Shown here: in pieces, positions 10,574 to 20,376 of the stretch
How positions within the stretch are numbered: position 1 is the stretch's first letter
How the letters are laid out: every line of letters begins with the position of its first letter
NCBI GenBank assembly: GCA_033439765.1
Contig: JAULSN010000015.1
Span: forward strand, 310,001-374,000
DNA from: Lasiosphaeria ovina
Lineage: Eukaryota; Ascomycota; Sordariomycetes; Sordariales; Lasiosphaeriaceae
DNA: 64,000 bases
Direction of reading: 5' to 3'
Notes under the pieces: model-generated
Told to the model about the DNA's origin: nothing
What the model saw: the letters and a program-made list of their open reading frames with translations, nothing else
Database searches by the model: none
Made by a program: the position numbers and the translations under genes

Positions 10574-13500
10574 TCAACCATTCCACGAGTTACCTCTTCG
10601 TGCTTTCTGTTCTATCAAGGCTTTATGATAGTACTCAGGCTCTCCAAACATAATGACCTCGGCATCCAACACCTGGCGATTTGGAGAAGTGCCAGAAGAA
10701 CTACTCGTCCTCCCCAAGATTTGTATGCTCAAGCAAGACGTCGTGTCGCAAGCATCGTTGCAGTACCGTTTTGCCGTTGCCGACGTCCATTCCAGTGAAC
10801 CGACAAGCCTCTTTCCCTTTTCAGCAGCCCCCTTCAGGTTGTTCTCGAGGCAGGGTCGACTTGCAACCAATAGCCGCGATCCAGGCGGGATGGCAGAGAG
10901 TCCTGAGGGGTGCCTCGAGGAGTGCATAGGCTTGATGAGCTCCCCGAGTCCACGGCCGAAAAAGGCCAACATGCCGTCCACTCTCTCCAGCTCCCACCAC
11001 GGCGCTTCGTGACCCTTGAAAGGCACTTCCTTTTGGAATATGACACTCTCCCGGGACACGAACTCGGAATACTCCCAGCCCCTGAGTCCCGGGCGCATGA
11101 ACTCGGGGCGCCAGCCACTTTGTCTATTCTGCGCCAAGGTTGCAGTTTTTATTGCCCGAAAATCCCGCAGAACATCCTCTATGACTTTGCAAAACGTTTT
11201 CGTTTTCCCATTTTCTGACCATAGTTTGATCTGGCAGTTGGTCGACTCGATACAGATCCTGCGTGCTTCTGAGCCACCATCGGCACAGGGCTCGGCAAAT
11301 GGCAGTTGTGGCCAATCTCCCTCGAGTGGTTCGGGGCCACTATGTCGTCTTTCTTGAACTCGAGGATTAGAGAGATAAGATAGGGCAACGTGTAATGCGA
11401 GGCTCATCTCCGAGATGACCCATCCGGACTTGGTTTGCTCGTCATAGATAATTGTTGGTTGGACTGCTGCCTTGTCAACAAGATCGAAGTATGTCCTGCC
11501 TTCCTCTAGCGATACCTGCAAGGTTCTCGAGAAAACCGCCTTGACACCGATGCTCGCCTGCGCATTGAAAGAGAAGCCCGCACTGAATATCGCCTCTCGT
11601 GCAAGCTCGATCCCTCCAGGTGCTTTCTTAAATCTCGACTCCAGGTCTTTCCTAGCCCTCAGAGTTTCGACAAGATCCTGCGTTCCCAAGAGTACCTGAG
11701 ATTTGGTCCAAAACCCCAGAAATGCCCTTCGATTCGAGAGGTCCTGGAGGGACTGGTTTGGAAGGGCTCCGGTGGGGACCTGACCGTGCTCCCCGGAGCG
11801 GTTACCGTCGATCTCGGTGCAGTGCCATTGGACACCGCACTCCAGTATTTGAGTTGGGTACAGAAGGATTTCGGGCCCCCCAAGCAGTGTTACACCCTCG
11901 GCAACATCTATCTTGGTGCGAATATCTGCGAGGCTGACCATGAAATCGAAAGGTATCTCCAACCCTATGCCTTCTTTCCGTTCGGATATTGGAAACCCAT
12001 ACGCTAAAACAGCGCCAGGGAGGAGCTGGTGCCAGCAACTTGCATTTGCCTTGGAGTCAGATGGACCTCGCAGCAAGGCTTGGGAATCAAGCTCTCTTGG
12101 TCGAATATCAATCATCCCAGGTACAATGTCCACAAAGGCCGTCGAGACTGTCAGAACGTTCTTCTTAGGAGGTTCGAATGCGGCCGTGATCCAGGCGAGC
12201 TGCTGAATGAGTCGAGCTACTTCAGGGAGAGGGCCAGATACCGAGAAGCGCATGTATCCTGGATATTTGATCTCTTTCTCGTCATCGATTGAAAGAGTAG
12301 TATCTTCATAGAGCTTAACGAAACCTTTGATTCGTTAGTCTTGGTTCATAATCTAAGGCTTAATAACCACGAGGAATGAATGGAGCTCTACTGAAATACT
12401 GTACGCCTACCCTTGAATTTCAACGGGTTTCGCATGTATTGATCGAGAAATTCGATGAGAGCCGACGATGCCCACACCTTTCTCGTGAACTCTCCGCATG
12501 AATTCATTTCGGCATTGATGTGTGTCCCCGTTAAGGTGGCAACGCCTTGAAGTGTTGCGCCTGGGTCCAGCTCTTCTTCACCAAACTTCAGAATGTTCCA
12601 AAGTACTCTGCATTCGCTCGCAAACATAGCCCCGTCCTTATTAGAACTAGCGAACTTGATTTCGGATTGGATCGTATCGATTGGCGGTGAGCCCTCAAAG
12701 TCTAGTCGCCTGTTTGTTGCAGCATGTGTGGAACGCAGGTTCTCAAACTTTGTTGACAAGTCACCTCGATCGGGTTGATCAGGAGACACGCGAGTGGAAG
12801 CTGAGCCAGTCTGGACAGCATCAAGGCCATTGTCCACTGAACTCGACAAATCTTTTCGCCACTTGCGTAGTTGTTGAAGGTTCGACACGGTGGGACTGTC
12901 GGGATCTAGAAAATAGTGGTTCTGCAATCCTTCGCGTGTGAACTTGATGGCTTGATTGAGATCATCGTTGTCACGGCTAAACCGTTCAAATCGCCTACCA
13001 AAGTGGGCTCCAAGATTGATCAACAGTCTGGTTCGCTCGGGGTGGTCCCGAGGTATGTTGGCTAATATGTTCGGTAGAGATCCGATAGAGGTATCAAGAT
13101 CGGTTGCCAATTCTTCCTCCCGCTCAGGATGGCGTGTCAAGTCCTGGTTGTTCAAGTCAATTCGAATAGCAAGCAAGCCTGCAAACTGTATGAAAACAGC
13201 ATCTCTATCGGAGTGGTCTGCGACTGCAGGTGTAGCATCTTGTGCTACTTTTTCTGCGCCATCTTTTGCGCCCCAGGAATACTCGATAGCTAGATCAAGA
13301 TCGTCTTTCAAGTGGGTGCATTCATTGAACCGCAGTCCGAGCCAGGCTCCGATGTTGTTCAGTATCATGAATCGACCGGGATGGTCCGACTGCGTCGAGT
13401 CCAGAGCTGTTGTTGCCAGGCTGATGGCGTAGTCGAGATCTTCCCTCAACGTAGGCCCTTCGAAAAAGACACCCGCAGCAGCAGCTCCCCCGGTACGTGA

Positions 13501-13866
13501 CGTGAATTCATGCTGCGCCAGGTCCGCTAGCATCTGAACAAGAATGCGAAGTTGCAGAGCGTGACCCGCATCACCTTTTGCCGCTGCTTCGACCAAGCGT
13601 TTCAACGATCTGGCGGCTTGTTTAAGCCTTTCCGGCGAGTTGCTTCTCTTGTATAGGTGGTACGTGGCGTAAATATGGATTATGGCATCATGTTCGCTCT
13701 CCTCCGTTAAATCGGCAAAGGCTTCTAGCTCTTTGTCGTCTAATTCATCCACGAGACTGGTCAGGGCGCTTTCGATATGAGACTCGACAAGATAGGTGGC
13801 CATTTCCAATTCGGTGGCGTCTGGCTCTCTGGGTGGTAGAATCCTATGTTTGTGAACGGCAGCCAT
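10574..13866 (-). CDS. TPR-repeat protein with a long C-terminal domain of unknown function, 1068 aa
   Basis: Exons are 13866-12411 and 12324-10574. The 86-base intron (GTAGGC donor, GACTAAC branch, AAAG acceptor) replaces an apparent stop, so two ORFs become one protein; the join reads NPLKFKG/FVKLYEDTTLS. Residues about 143-200 and 255-315 carry TPR-like units of the form DLDxAI...DHPxR..L.NxGxxxGxRFE, the type found in fungal TPR-CHAT and related STAND proteins. No CHAT caspase-like domain is seen. Residues 486-1068 form a continuous region with motifs such as GLEIPFDFMVSLADIR, EILLYP...VQWHC and SGWVISEMSLALHVALSYL. I believe such segments occur in fungal STAND/incompatibility-type genes, but I cannot name a family. 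A scaffold or sensing role is inference. No signal peptide or membrane segment is apparent. Confidence 0.75.
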
Positions 13867-15198
13867 CTTTGCCGTGGTTGAATAGGTAGGTAGGTAGCCA
13901 AATATGATACACGTTATAATAATAGTCGATGGGTCTCTGTTGACGTTTTGAGGATGGAATTATCGAAGGTATCCTCTGAGCGGGTGCTGCGAGGCAGGCA
14001 CGTCTGAAGTCGAGGAAGGCGGGGTGTACAGTTAAGGTACGCATTGGGTATGGATGCCTATTACTCCTAGTGGTATGTATGGGAGACTGACCCCGTGATT
14101 CTAGACCGGCTTTTGGGTTTGTCCGAGAGAGCCTTATGGAATTCCAACCTGTTAATGACATTTCAGTACCTTACCTTCGTCAACGCCACCATGCATGCCA
14201 TGACTCTGCTGCAACTCCTGCGACGTACCGAGGCGGTCGGCTTTGTGAGTCTGTAGCGGGAGCGTATTTAGCTTGAAGACTTGAGATCCATCGTGAAGAG
14301 CAGAAAGGTGTTATGTTGGCTTGCATTTGATGGCTGCCGAATTAAAGGCTCAGCTGACCCTTATGTATACTACGGCTGCGAGAACGGTCACCTTAACAGA
14401 TATCAACAGGAGGCGAGAGAGGGATCGCCCACAGAGAGGGCAGCATCTTCATTAGCATGTTGCTACAGACCAATAGTGTTTAAAGTATACTTTTCTTCTT
14501 TTCTCCTGGAAGCCGTGCCTCTGCACGGAATTTCTGTCAAGTTCATTGTTCATAATGCTGTCGACTTTGAACGCCTATAGAGTCGAGATTCCATCGCATC
14601 ATATGCCCTTACATCCGGTCAGGCCGAGAGTTTGGATAGAATCGTGTACAAAACTGGCATCCTCATTCTCTGGTGGTACGATCTTGACGAGGCTGTCAGC
14701 GAGCCAAGCCCGGTAAATATCAAGAGGTTAAGCTCACGTTTTGGCACCGGGGCATCTCCGGCGCGCAGAACGTACTAGGAGTCATGGAATCCACGCGACG
14801 AAATGCTGTCACGATACACACCAACTACAAGTAGAGTCTCGTACTTCTAGTGAAAGGGCGCCTCAGATCAAATAGTAAATTCTCGCTGGTCGTTTCCACG
14901 CGGGGATGGTGTAACAATCACGCGTTACCACGAAGAAACATTCCAGGTCCATAACCTCCGCAGGACGACCTGCAAGGAATTTTTTTTATTTTTTTTTGGC
15001 ACTTTGTGTTAATATTTGATATTTCCAACTTAATCATAAAAAGGTAGAGGGGGGGGGGACAGAAAACAACCCTTGGCCAGCCAACCTAGATAACCCCCCT
15101 ACCTACCTCCCTAACTGCCTAAGCCAACAACTCTTTGGACGCCTGCCTTCACACTTCCTAGCACTCGCGTTAAAACACCAGCCGTCTCCATAATGCCG
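13867..15198. other. Spacer between the TPR gene and arp9
   Basis: Upstream region of the TPR gene on the right side of its start, then the 3' flank of arp9. It holds a TAGGTAGGTAGGTAGCC repeat at about 13885-13901, a T-rich tract near 14982-14997, a G10 run at 15049-15058 and a CCTACCTACCTCCC repeat near 15098. A plus-strand frame at 14281-14580 has no recognisable domain and I do not call it. Confidence 0.4.
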
Positions 15199-17674
15199 TC
15201 ACCCCAGCATCGAATGCGACCGAATCGCTTTGGGCCCGTGCTCACTGCGAAGAAAAAAAAGTCAGTTAAGCCACAACAATACAAGTGATATATGTGGGTC
15301 AAATCAAGAAAGAAAAACCCACTTATAGTCTATCCGGGTCAAGCTCATCAGCCGCTGGCTTTCGAGGCCCTGGGCGTCCAAGTTGTGGATGCAAAAGGCA
15401 AGACGGGCGGCGACCTGGGCGCCAAGGAACATGGCCTCCTCGAAGCCGTTCTTAGTCCACTCGCTAAGGTAGGTGGGCAGCTGCGCAAGCTTGATGGTGG
15501 TGGGCGTTTGGCTGTGGAAGTGGTGGCTAGGGGCCGAACTAGCGTCGCCAGCGTTGGAGCCGGGCGCATTAGCAGCGGCCGCGGCCGCGGCCGCGACAGC
15601 GGCAGGGCCGCCCGGGATGCCGAGGCTCGCCGTGGTTGCCGCTTGAAGCAGCGGGTTGACGCTGCTGGTAGTGGGCAACTGATGTGGGGCGCCCGTGAAG
15701 GAGCCGGTAGGGGTCTGGGACCCGGTGCCTGACGGCGTGCCCAAGTTGGACGGCAGTTCCGAGGTAAACATTGTGGCCGAGCTGGGCGACACCAGGTGCC
15801 GCGCCTGCAGTGTCTGCATGATGTTGTCCTTGAGGCCGCGGATACGCGTGCCGTTGCCAACAAAGACAATGTTCTCCCAGCAGTACGGCCGCATGTACAT
15901 GTCCTCAATCCCTTGTACGGCACGGTAGATGGCTGTGACTATGCGGTCAATCTCGGCACGTTCCGCAAAGAGAAACCGCTCGAGGCCAATCTCAATGTCC
16001 CGCCGCACGCGCTTGGTTTGCCTCTCTGTGAGCTGAGCGGTTTCAGGAGCGGCCGGAGCTGGCGGCGCTTCTGCTTTTGCCTCCTCGGGCTTTACTGCCT
16101 CGCTGCCGACGCTGGCCTGCTGTTGATCTGCACTTGGCTCTGGTTTTGCGACATCGCTCGCGGCGCCTTCGGTGGGGGCTGTTGTTGCTGTTGCTGCTTC
16201 TGGGGCCGTCCCTGTTGTCGCCCCAGATGCATCTCCCATGGTGACGTCCGTGGTACTGTTTTCTGTTCCCGCCGGAGCAGGCGCTGTAGCAGGGATCGCG
16301 GCGGGCGCAGGCGCAGGCGCAGGCGCAGGCGCAGGCGCAGGCGCTGGCACCGGTGCCGGTGCCGGTGCCGGTACAGGTGCCGCAACGGGAACCTCCTCTG
16401 TGACCAGCTCCTCATAATGGAACACATTCCAGGGTCGTTTGGAGTTTGGAAGCCTTGCAGTCTTTGCTGCAGCCGCCTCATTGCCTTCCCTCTCCTTTGC
16501 TTTGCGGCCGGCTTTTGCCCTGTCGGCCTTCTCTTTCTCCTTCTTGGCTAGGAATTCCCTGGTTTGACCGCTTACAACAATATTGGCGACGTCAAGCACG
16601 CCCTCGTCCTCAACATCCTTACCATCAATGTTCAAGCCGTCGTCAATGTCGGCGATGGGCGCAATGATTTTGGACCCATCGCCCGTATCAGCAGGCAGCT
16701 CCATCAACTCCGGGGTGTCAGGCGCGTATGGCAAGACTTCGCAGATGGGATTCTTCTTCAGCTGCTCGGCCATTTCGTAGTCAAACCCCTTGGCCTTGAG
16801 CAGCGACGCCAGCTTGCGCGTGAAGACCTCGCCGCCGCTGACGTCGCGCTCGGGTCCCGGGTAGCTACCGACGTCCAAGTGCGAGACCACCTGGCTTTCG
16901 TAGATGCACGTCACGTCGACCTTTTCAAATCCAACATCGACGACCGTCATGTTGGGCCACTTAAGGCCGTACTGTGTTGCAATGCCGCTGTTGATGAGGC
17001 AGAGGGCCGGGGTCCGCGTCTTCTCAAAGATGTAGCGCGCAATGGCCTCGCAGTCGGGCCGCGTCCACTGGGGGGAAGCCATCAACATGATTGGCGTGTT
17101 GTGATATGTGGTGGTGAGGATGCCGTGCACGTGGTCTAGAAATGCCAGGAAGGCATCCATGTTTGCGATGCGACCGGCTGTTTGGACAAAAGGAGCATGG
17201 TTTCAACGGTCAGCGCCGTCCAGCGCACATGGCAACGCGCACCAAGACGCGCGCAAATGGGAGAGATTGGTATTGAAAATGAAACATGTGGCAATTGGAC
17301 AAAGCGCGCATGGCAGACTCACCTCGGATCGGATACACGGCGCCCTCGACCGAGTCTGTATCCTCAACATATTCCCACTCATCCTCGTCCTTGGCCGCCG
17401 CACCGTTGGAAGTGGCACCGGCAGTCGCAGTCGCAGTGGCATTGGAAGCGCCATTGGACACGCCATTGGTGCTGGGTGTCGACACAGTCTTCTTCCGCTT
17501 GTATGTGCGGTAGGGGCGCCAGTCATCCGATTCGTCGTCTTTGAACATGCGCGTTGGGAAGCGATGGACGGGAGGAGTGAGCTCGCCGCAGCCGAGCTGG
17601 GCCATTGTCGTCTGACTGCCCGGGCAGATGACGAGGATCTGCTCCTCGCGCCATTTGCTTGTCTGGCCCGACAT
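15199..17674 (-). CDS. arp9: Actin-related protein Arp9 (chromatin remodelling)
   Basis: Actin-fold subunit of fungal SWI/SNF and RSC-type remodellers. Exons are 17674-17323, 17177-15323 and 15244-15199, encoding 750 aa. The second splice gives the C-terminus RIDYNEHGPKAIRSHSMLG, the expected actin-like ending; without it the frame runs into intron and stops early. Actin-fold blocks are visible: an early phosphate-1-like block, SPQWTRPDCEAIARYIFEKT, the TVVDVGFEKVDVTCIYE block and ENIVFVGNGTRIRGLKD near the C-terminus. Between them is a large low-complexity insertion with alternating Pro-Ala (PAPAPAPVPAPAPAP) and acidic, Ala-rich stretches, plus an Ala run and a Ser/Thr/Pro linker near the C-terminus. 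An acidic linker in exon 1 (KDEDEWEYVEDTDSVE) precedes the first intron, which is 145 bases long. Confidence 0.9.
16304..16346. repeat. GGCGCA hexanucleotide repeat inside arp9
   Basis: About six to seven head-to-tail GGCGCA units, followed by GGTGCC-type units to about 16380. On the coding (minus) strand they encode the alternating Pro-Ala tract of Arp9. The repeat is an in-frame hexamer, so length changes would add or remove Pro-Ala pairs without breaking the gene. Confidence 0.85.
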
Positions 17675-18369
17675 GGTGGGCTGTCTCGGGGGAGGGAGGG
17701 GAGGGGGGGGGGGGGGTGCCGCTAGGTTTCCCGGTGGTGGTGCTGCGATGCGCTGCGTCGCGATGGTTTCGGTGCGAATAACCTCCAGCTGTAATGCAAG
17801 GCGGACTGCTGCTGCTGCTGCTACTAGCTGTCGCGGTTTGCGCTAGGCGGGCTGTCATTTGTTACGCGTTTTGGTAGCCAGGGACACAAAATTTTGGGGC
17901 CCTTGCTTCTTGCTTACCTAAGTCAACCCTCGGCCCCCGGCCCCCACCTGCGCCTCACCTCCCCGCCTCTCCCCTGATTTTGATAGACAACAGCCCAGCC
18001 CAGCCGTTGACTAAAGAGCGAAATAAGGGGAGAAGTGGTGGAGGGACAGATGGGAGACGGAACCCCCTCTCAATAACTCCAATAGGTGAGGTAGCCACCG
18101 CAAAACACGGCGTCTAATAGACAGAAAATATATCCAAACAAGTATCCGTATTCTCTTTCCTACGCTAATGTAGGTAGATCAAAAACCCATGAAAGCACCA
18201 TGCACCGTTTTAATGCCCGCCAGCCCCAGATCCTGCACTAATTTTCGGTCCTGGGTATGAGGAGTCCCTCCGCAACGCCAAAAGTGATGCACCAAGCAAG
18301 TCACCCACCCAGTCAATGATTTCCATGCCAGCCAGCCTTCGAGTCTCTCCGTGCTCGTGCTGATCCGTA
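17675..18369. other. Spacer upstream of arp9
   Basis: No gene seen. Contains a G14 run at 17703-17716 about 30 bases upstream of the arp9 ATG, a GCTGCTGCTGCTGCTAC tract near 17810-17825, and the 3' flank of the ubiquitin ligase gene. Confidence 0.4.
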
Positions 18370-20376
18370 TCATACAAACATCTTTTCCACAACAAAGTCT
18401 GCGATTTCGGCAGTGGTCGGCCACCTGGCTTCCGACAGGGCTTTACTCACCCCCAACGCCCCCGAGTTGGCTGCCACGCCCGTTTCGAGATATGCCCTGT
18501 CGGCGACTGAGAGGTCTCGCTTCTCCGTCTCTCGCCACTTGCGAACGGCTTCCTCTTCGGCCTTCCGCAACACCTCTTCCGTGTCCTCTGTCTCCCACAG
18601 GTAGCACTTGTCGCACTCGGAGCATGGTGAGTCTTTTACCGGACGTAGATGCTGGCAAAAGTGCCTATATCCCACATTTGGTCCGGGGTCATGGCCGGTA
18701 ATGTCCGAAATGTCCTTACGACACACGTAACACATGTAGTAGCCGCACGTACACGTAAGTCTGTTGCAGCCTTCCGTCTTGACTATCGACGTGTGGCACC
18801 GTGGACACACGCGCTTGATGGCCATGCTCTGGGCCTGCTCTACTTGCGTGCGCAACGACACCAGTGAAGACTCGTGGCAGACGTGCACGTCCACCCATTC
18901 CTTATCGCAGCTGAGGCACGACGCTCGCCTGCACTCTTGGTTTTTGCACACGAATCTGAGACCTCGGTGGTTGCGGCGGTGACGCCTCATAGCCTCGTGG
19001 AAGTGGACTGCGACGTGATCTTTGAATGACCATTTGGGGCTGTGTGTGAGGATGGCGCCAAGAGCCAACGGGAGAAGAAGGGGAAGAAGACAGAAAGCCG
19101 CGCATATACAGAGGGCGGTGAAGACGAGGTTAGAGATGCTGTCTGTCCGAAAACGCACATGTGCTTCGCTTTCTGGCAGGGACACATCATCGACCTCGGC
19201 ATATGAGCAGAACGGACAACGGACAAGGGGGATGTTGCTCGACACGAGGTTGTGGTCCGCAAGGCGCTGGTCCAGCTTGTGGAGGACATCGACGCCTCCT
19301 TTCACTTCCATCATAGCCCGGCGCGTGTCGTACTGCGAGATGCACCCCTGGCACTCATCGGCGTCCACAGCCGGACACCGCAGAGTGCCCGTCTCCTTGT
19401 TGATGCTCCTCTGCCAGCCTTGACCGAATATGGCTTCTGAGATGGAGTGCTGCACACAGTTGAAGCATACCATGTGACCTTTGGCGGTGCACGAAGTGAA
19501 GCTCTCAAACGGCTCATCGGCGAAGCAGCAGGCGCACTCGTAAATGGCTTGCGCCTGGTGTGCTTCCTCGCTGTTCAGCTCAAGCGCCAGGCAATGATCC
19601 TTTGCTTCTTGGTCCGCGCGGGACCGTTCTTTCAGTGGCAGGATAAGCTCGGCGAAGAGTTCCCGGTCTAGCTCGGCATTTCCCGTCGACTTGATGCACG
19701 GTAGTAGGGGGCCGTGGCCTGTCGATTTCCACATGACAAGCGGGTAGGCTTCGGCCTTGGTGAGTGACTCTGGCTTCCGGCGGCGGAACAGAGAGCTTAT
19801 GGAGAAGCTCCACGACTTGGATGACACGGCGACCAGCGTCTCGTGAGCCTCGAGATACGAATGGTTCGACTCAGCGAGAACGCCGTTTATGGCCGACCGC
19901 GACAGCCCCTTGAATTCGTGGCAGGCCAACGCCCTCGCCGCCTTTATGTACTCGGGGCTTCTGAACACCTCGGTCCGCGGCAGCAGGTCCATGTCAGGTC
20001 GCGTGCTCGGTCGAGACGCCGCACCCGGTGCGCCATTTTTATCCGGAACCCTCCAGCGCCCGTTGACAAACGAAGCCCGGTTCTTCAGCAGATTGTCGGC
20101 AACCAAGGCAAGCCTAGATTCGCCGTCGAACTTGCAGAGCATTTCACGGAACACCTCGATCTGAACATCGGGAAACACGACGGCGAGAGCTTTGAGGCAC
20201 GCGTTCAGCTCGCGCAGATCGGGGGCCTCTTCGCCAAGCGGCTTGAGTTGGGACTCGTCGAAAATAAACGCCGGCGAGACGGCATCCGAAGTCGTTGGCG
20301 GCGTCTGAGAAGGTTGGGAGTTAGAGGCGACGCTGCCCTTGGCCTTGGACGAGCCTAGTAGGCCATAAAGGGGCAT
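18370..20376 (-). CDS. RBR (RING-IBR-RING) E3 ubiquitin ligase, RNF216/TRIAD3-like
   Basis: Single exon, 668 aa. RING1 starts at Cys281 (CACCFADEPFESFTSC..HMVCFNC). The IBR starts at CPFC (387-390) and resumes at Cys477 (CKNQECRRASCLSCDKEW). The Rcat domain is CPRCHTSIVKTEGCNRLTC, with predicted catalytic Cys537 in the GCN motif, followed by CxCGYYMCYVC and an RNF216-like helical Cys/His extension (GYRHFCQH...CSECDKCYLW). Residues 391-476 insert between the two halves of the IBR and contain a strongly hydrophobic segment at about 417-443. The N-terminal 280 residues have no recognised domain. It presumably transfers ubiquitin from an E2 through a Cys537 thioester. Family assignment is from motif order; the substrate is unknown. 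Confidence 0.88.
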   Translation of the reverse strand: MPLYGLLGSSKAKGSVASNSQPSQTPPTTSDAVSPAFIFDESQLKPLGEEAPDLRELNACLKALAVVFPDVQIEVFREMLCKFDGESRLALVADNLLKNRASFVNGRWRVPDKNGAPGAASRPSTRPDMDLLPRTEVFRSPEYIKAARALACHEFKGLSRSAINGVLAESNHSYLEAHETLVAVSSKSWSFSISSLFRRRKPESLTKAEAYPLVMWKSTGHGPLLPCIKSTGNAELDRELFAELILPLKERSRADQEAKDHCLALELNSEEAHQAQAIYECACCFADEPFESFTSCTAKGHMVCFNCVQHSISEAIFGQGWQRSINKETGTLRCPAVDADECQGCISQYDTRRAMMEVKGGVDVLHKLDQRLADHNLVSSNIPLVRCPFCSYAEVDDVSLPESEAHVRFRTDSISNLVFTALCICAAFCLLPLLLPLALGAILTHSPKWSFKDHVAVHFHEAMRRHRRNHRGLRFVCKNQECRRASCLSCDKEWVDVHVCHESSLVSLRTQVEQAQSMAIKRVCPRCHTSIVKTEGCNRLTCTCGYYMCYVCRKDISDITGHDPGPNVGYRHFCQHLRPVKDSPCSECDKCYLWETEDTEEVLRKAEEEAVRKWRETEKRDLSVADRAYLETGVAANSGALGVSKALSEARWPTTAEIADFVVEKMFV

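Noticed and set aside
12254..12410. Stop codon and spacer separating two minus-strand genes
   Set aside because: The stop lies inside a well-formed intron; joining the exons gives continuous coding sequence, so one gene is called.
15796..16551. 251-codon plus-strand frame rich in Arg and Cys
   Set aside because: It is the mirror of the Pro-Ala and low-complexity region of arp9; composition is an artefact of the repeat.
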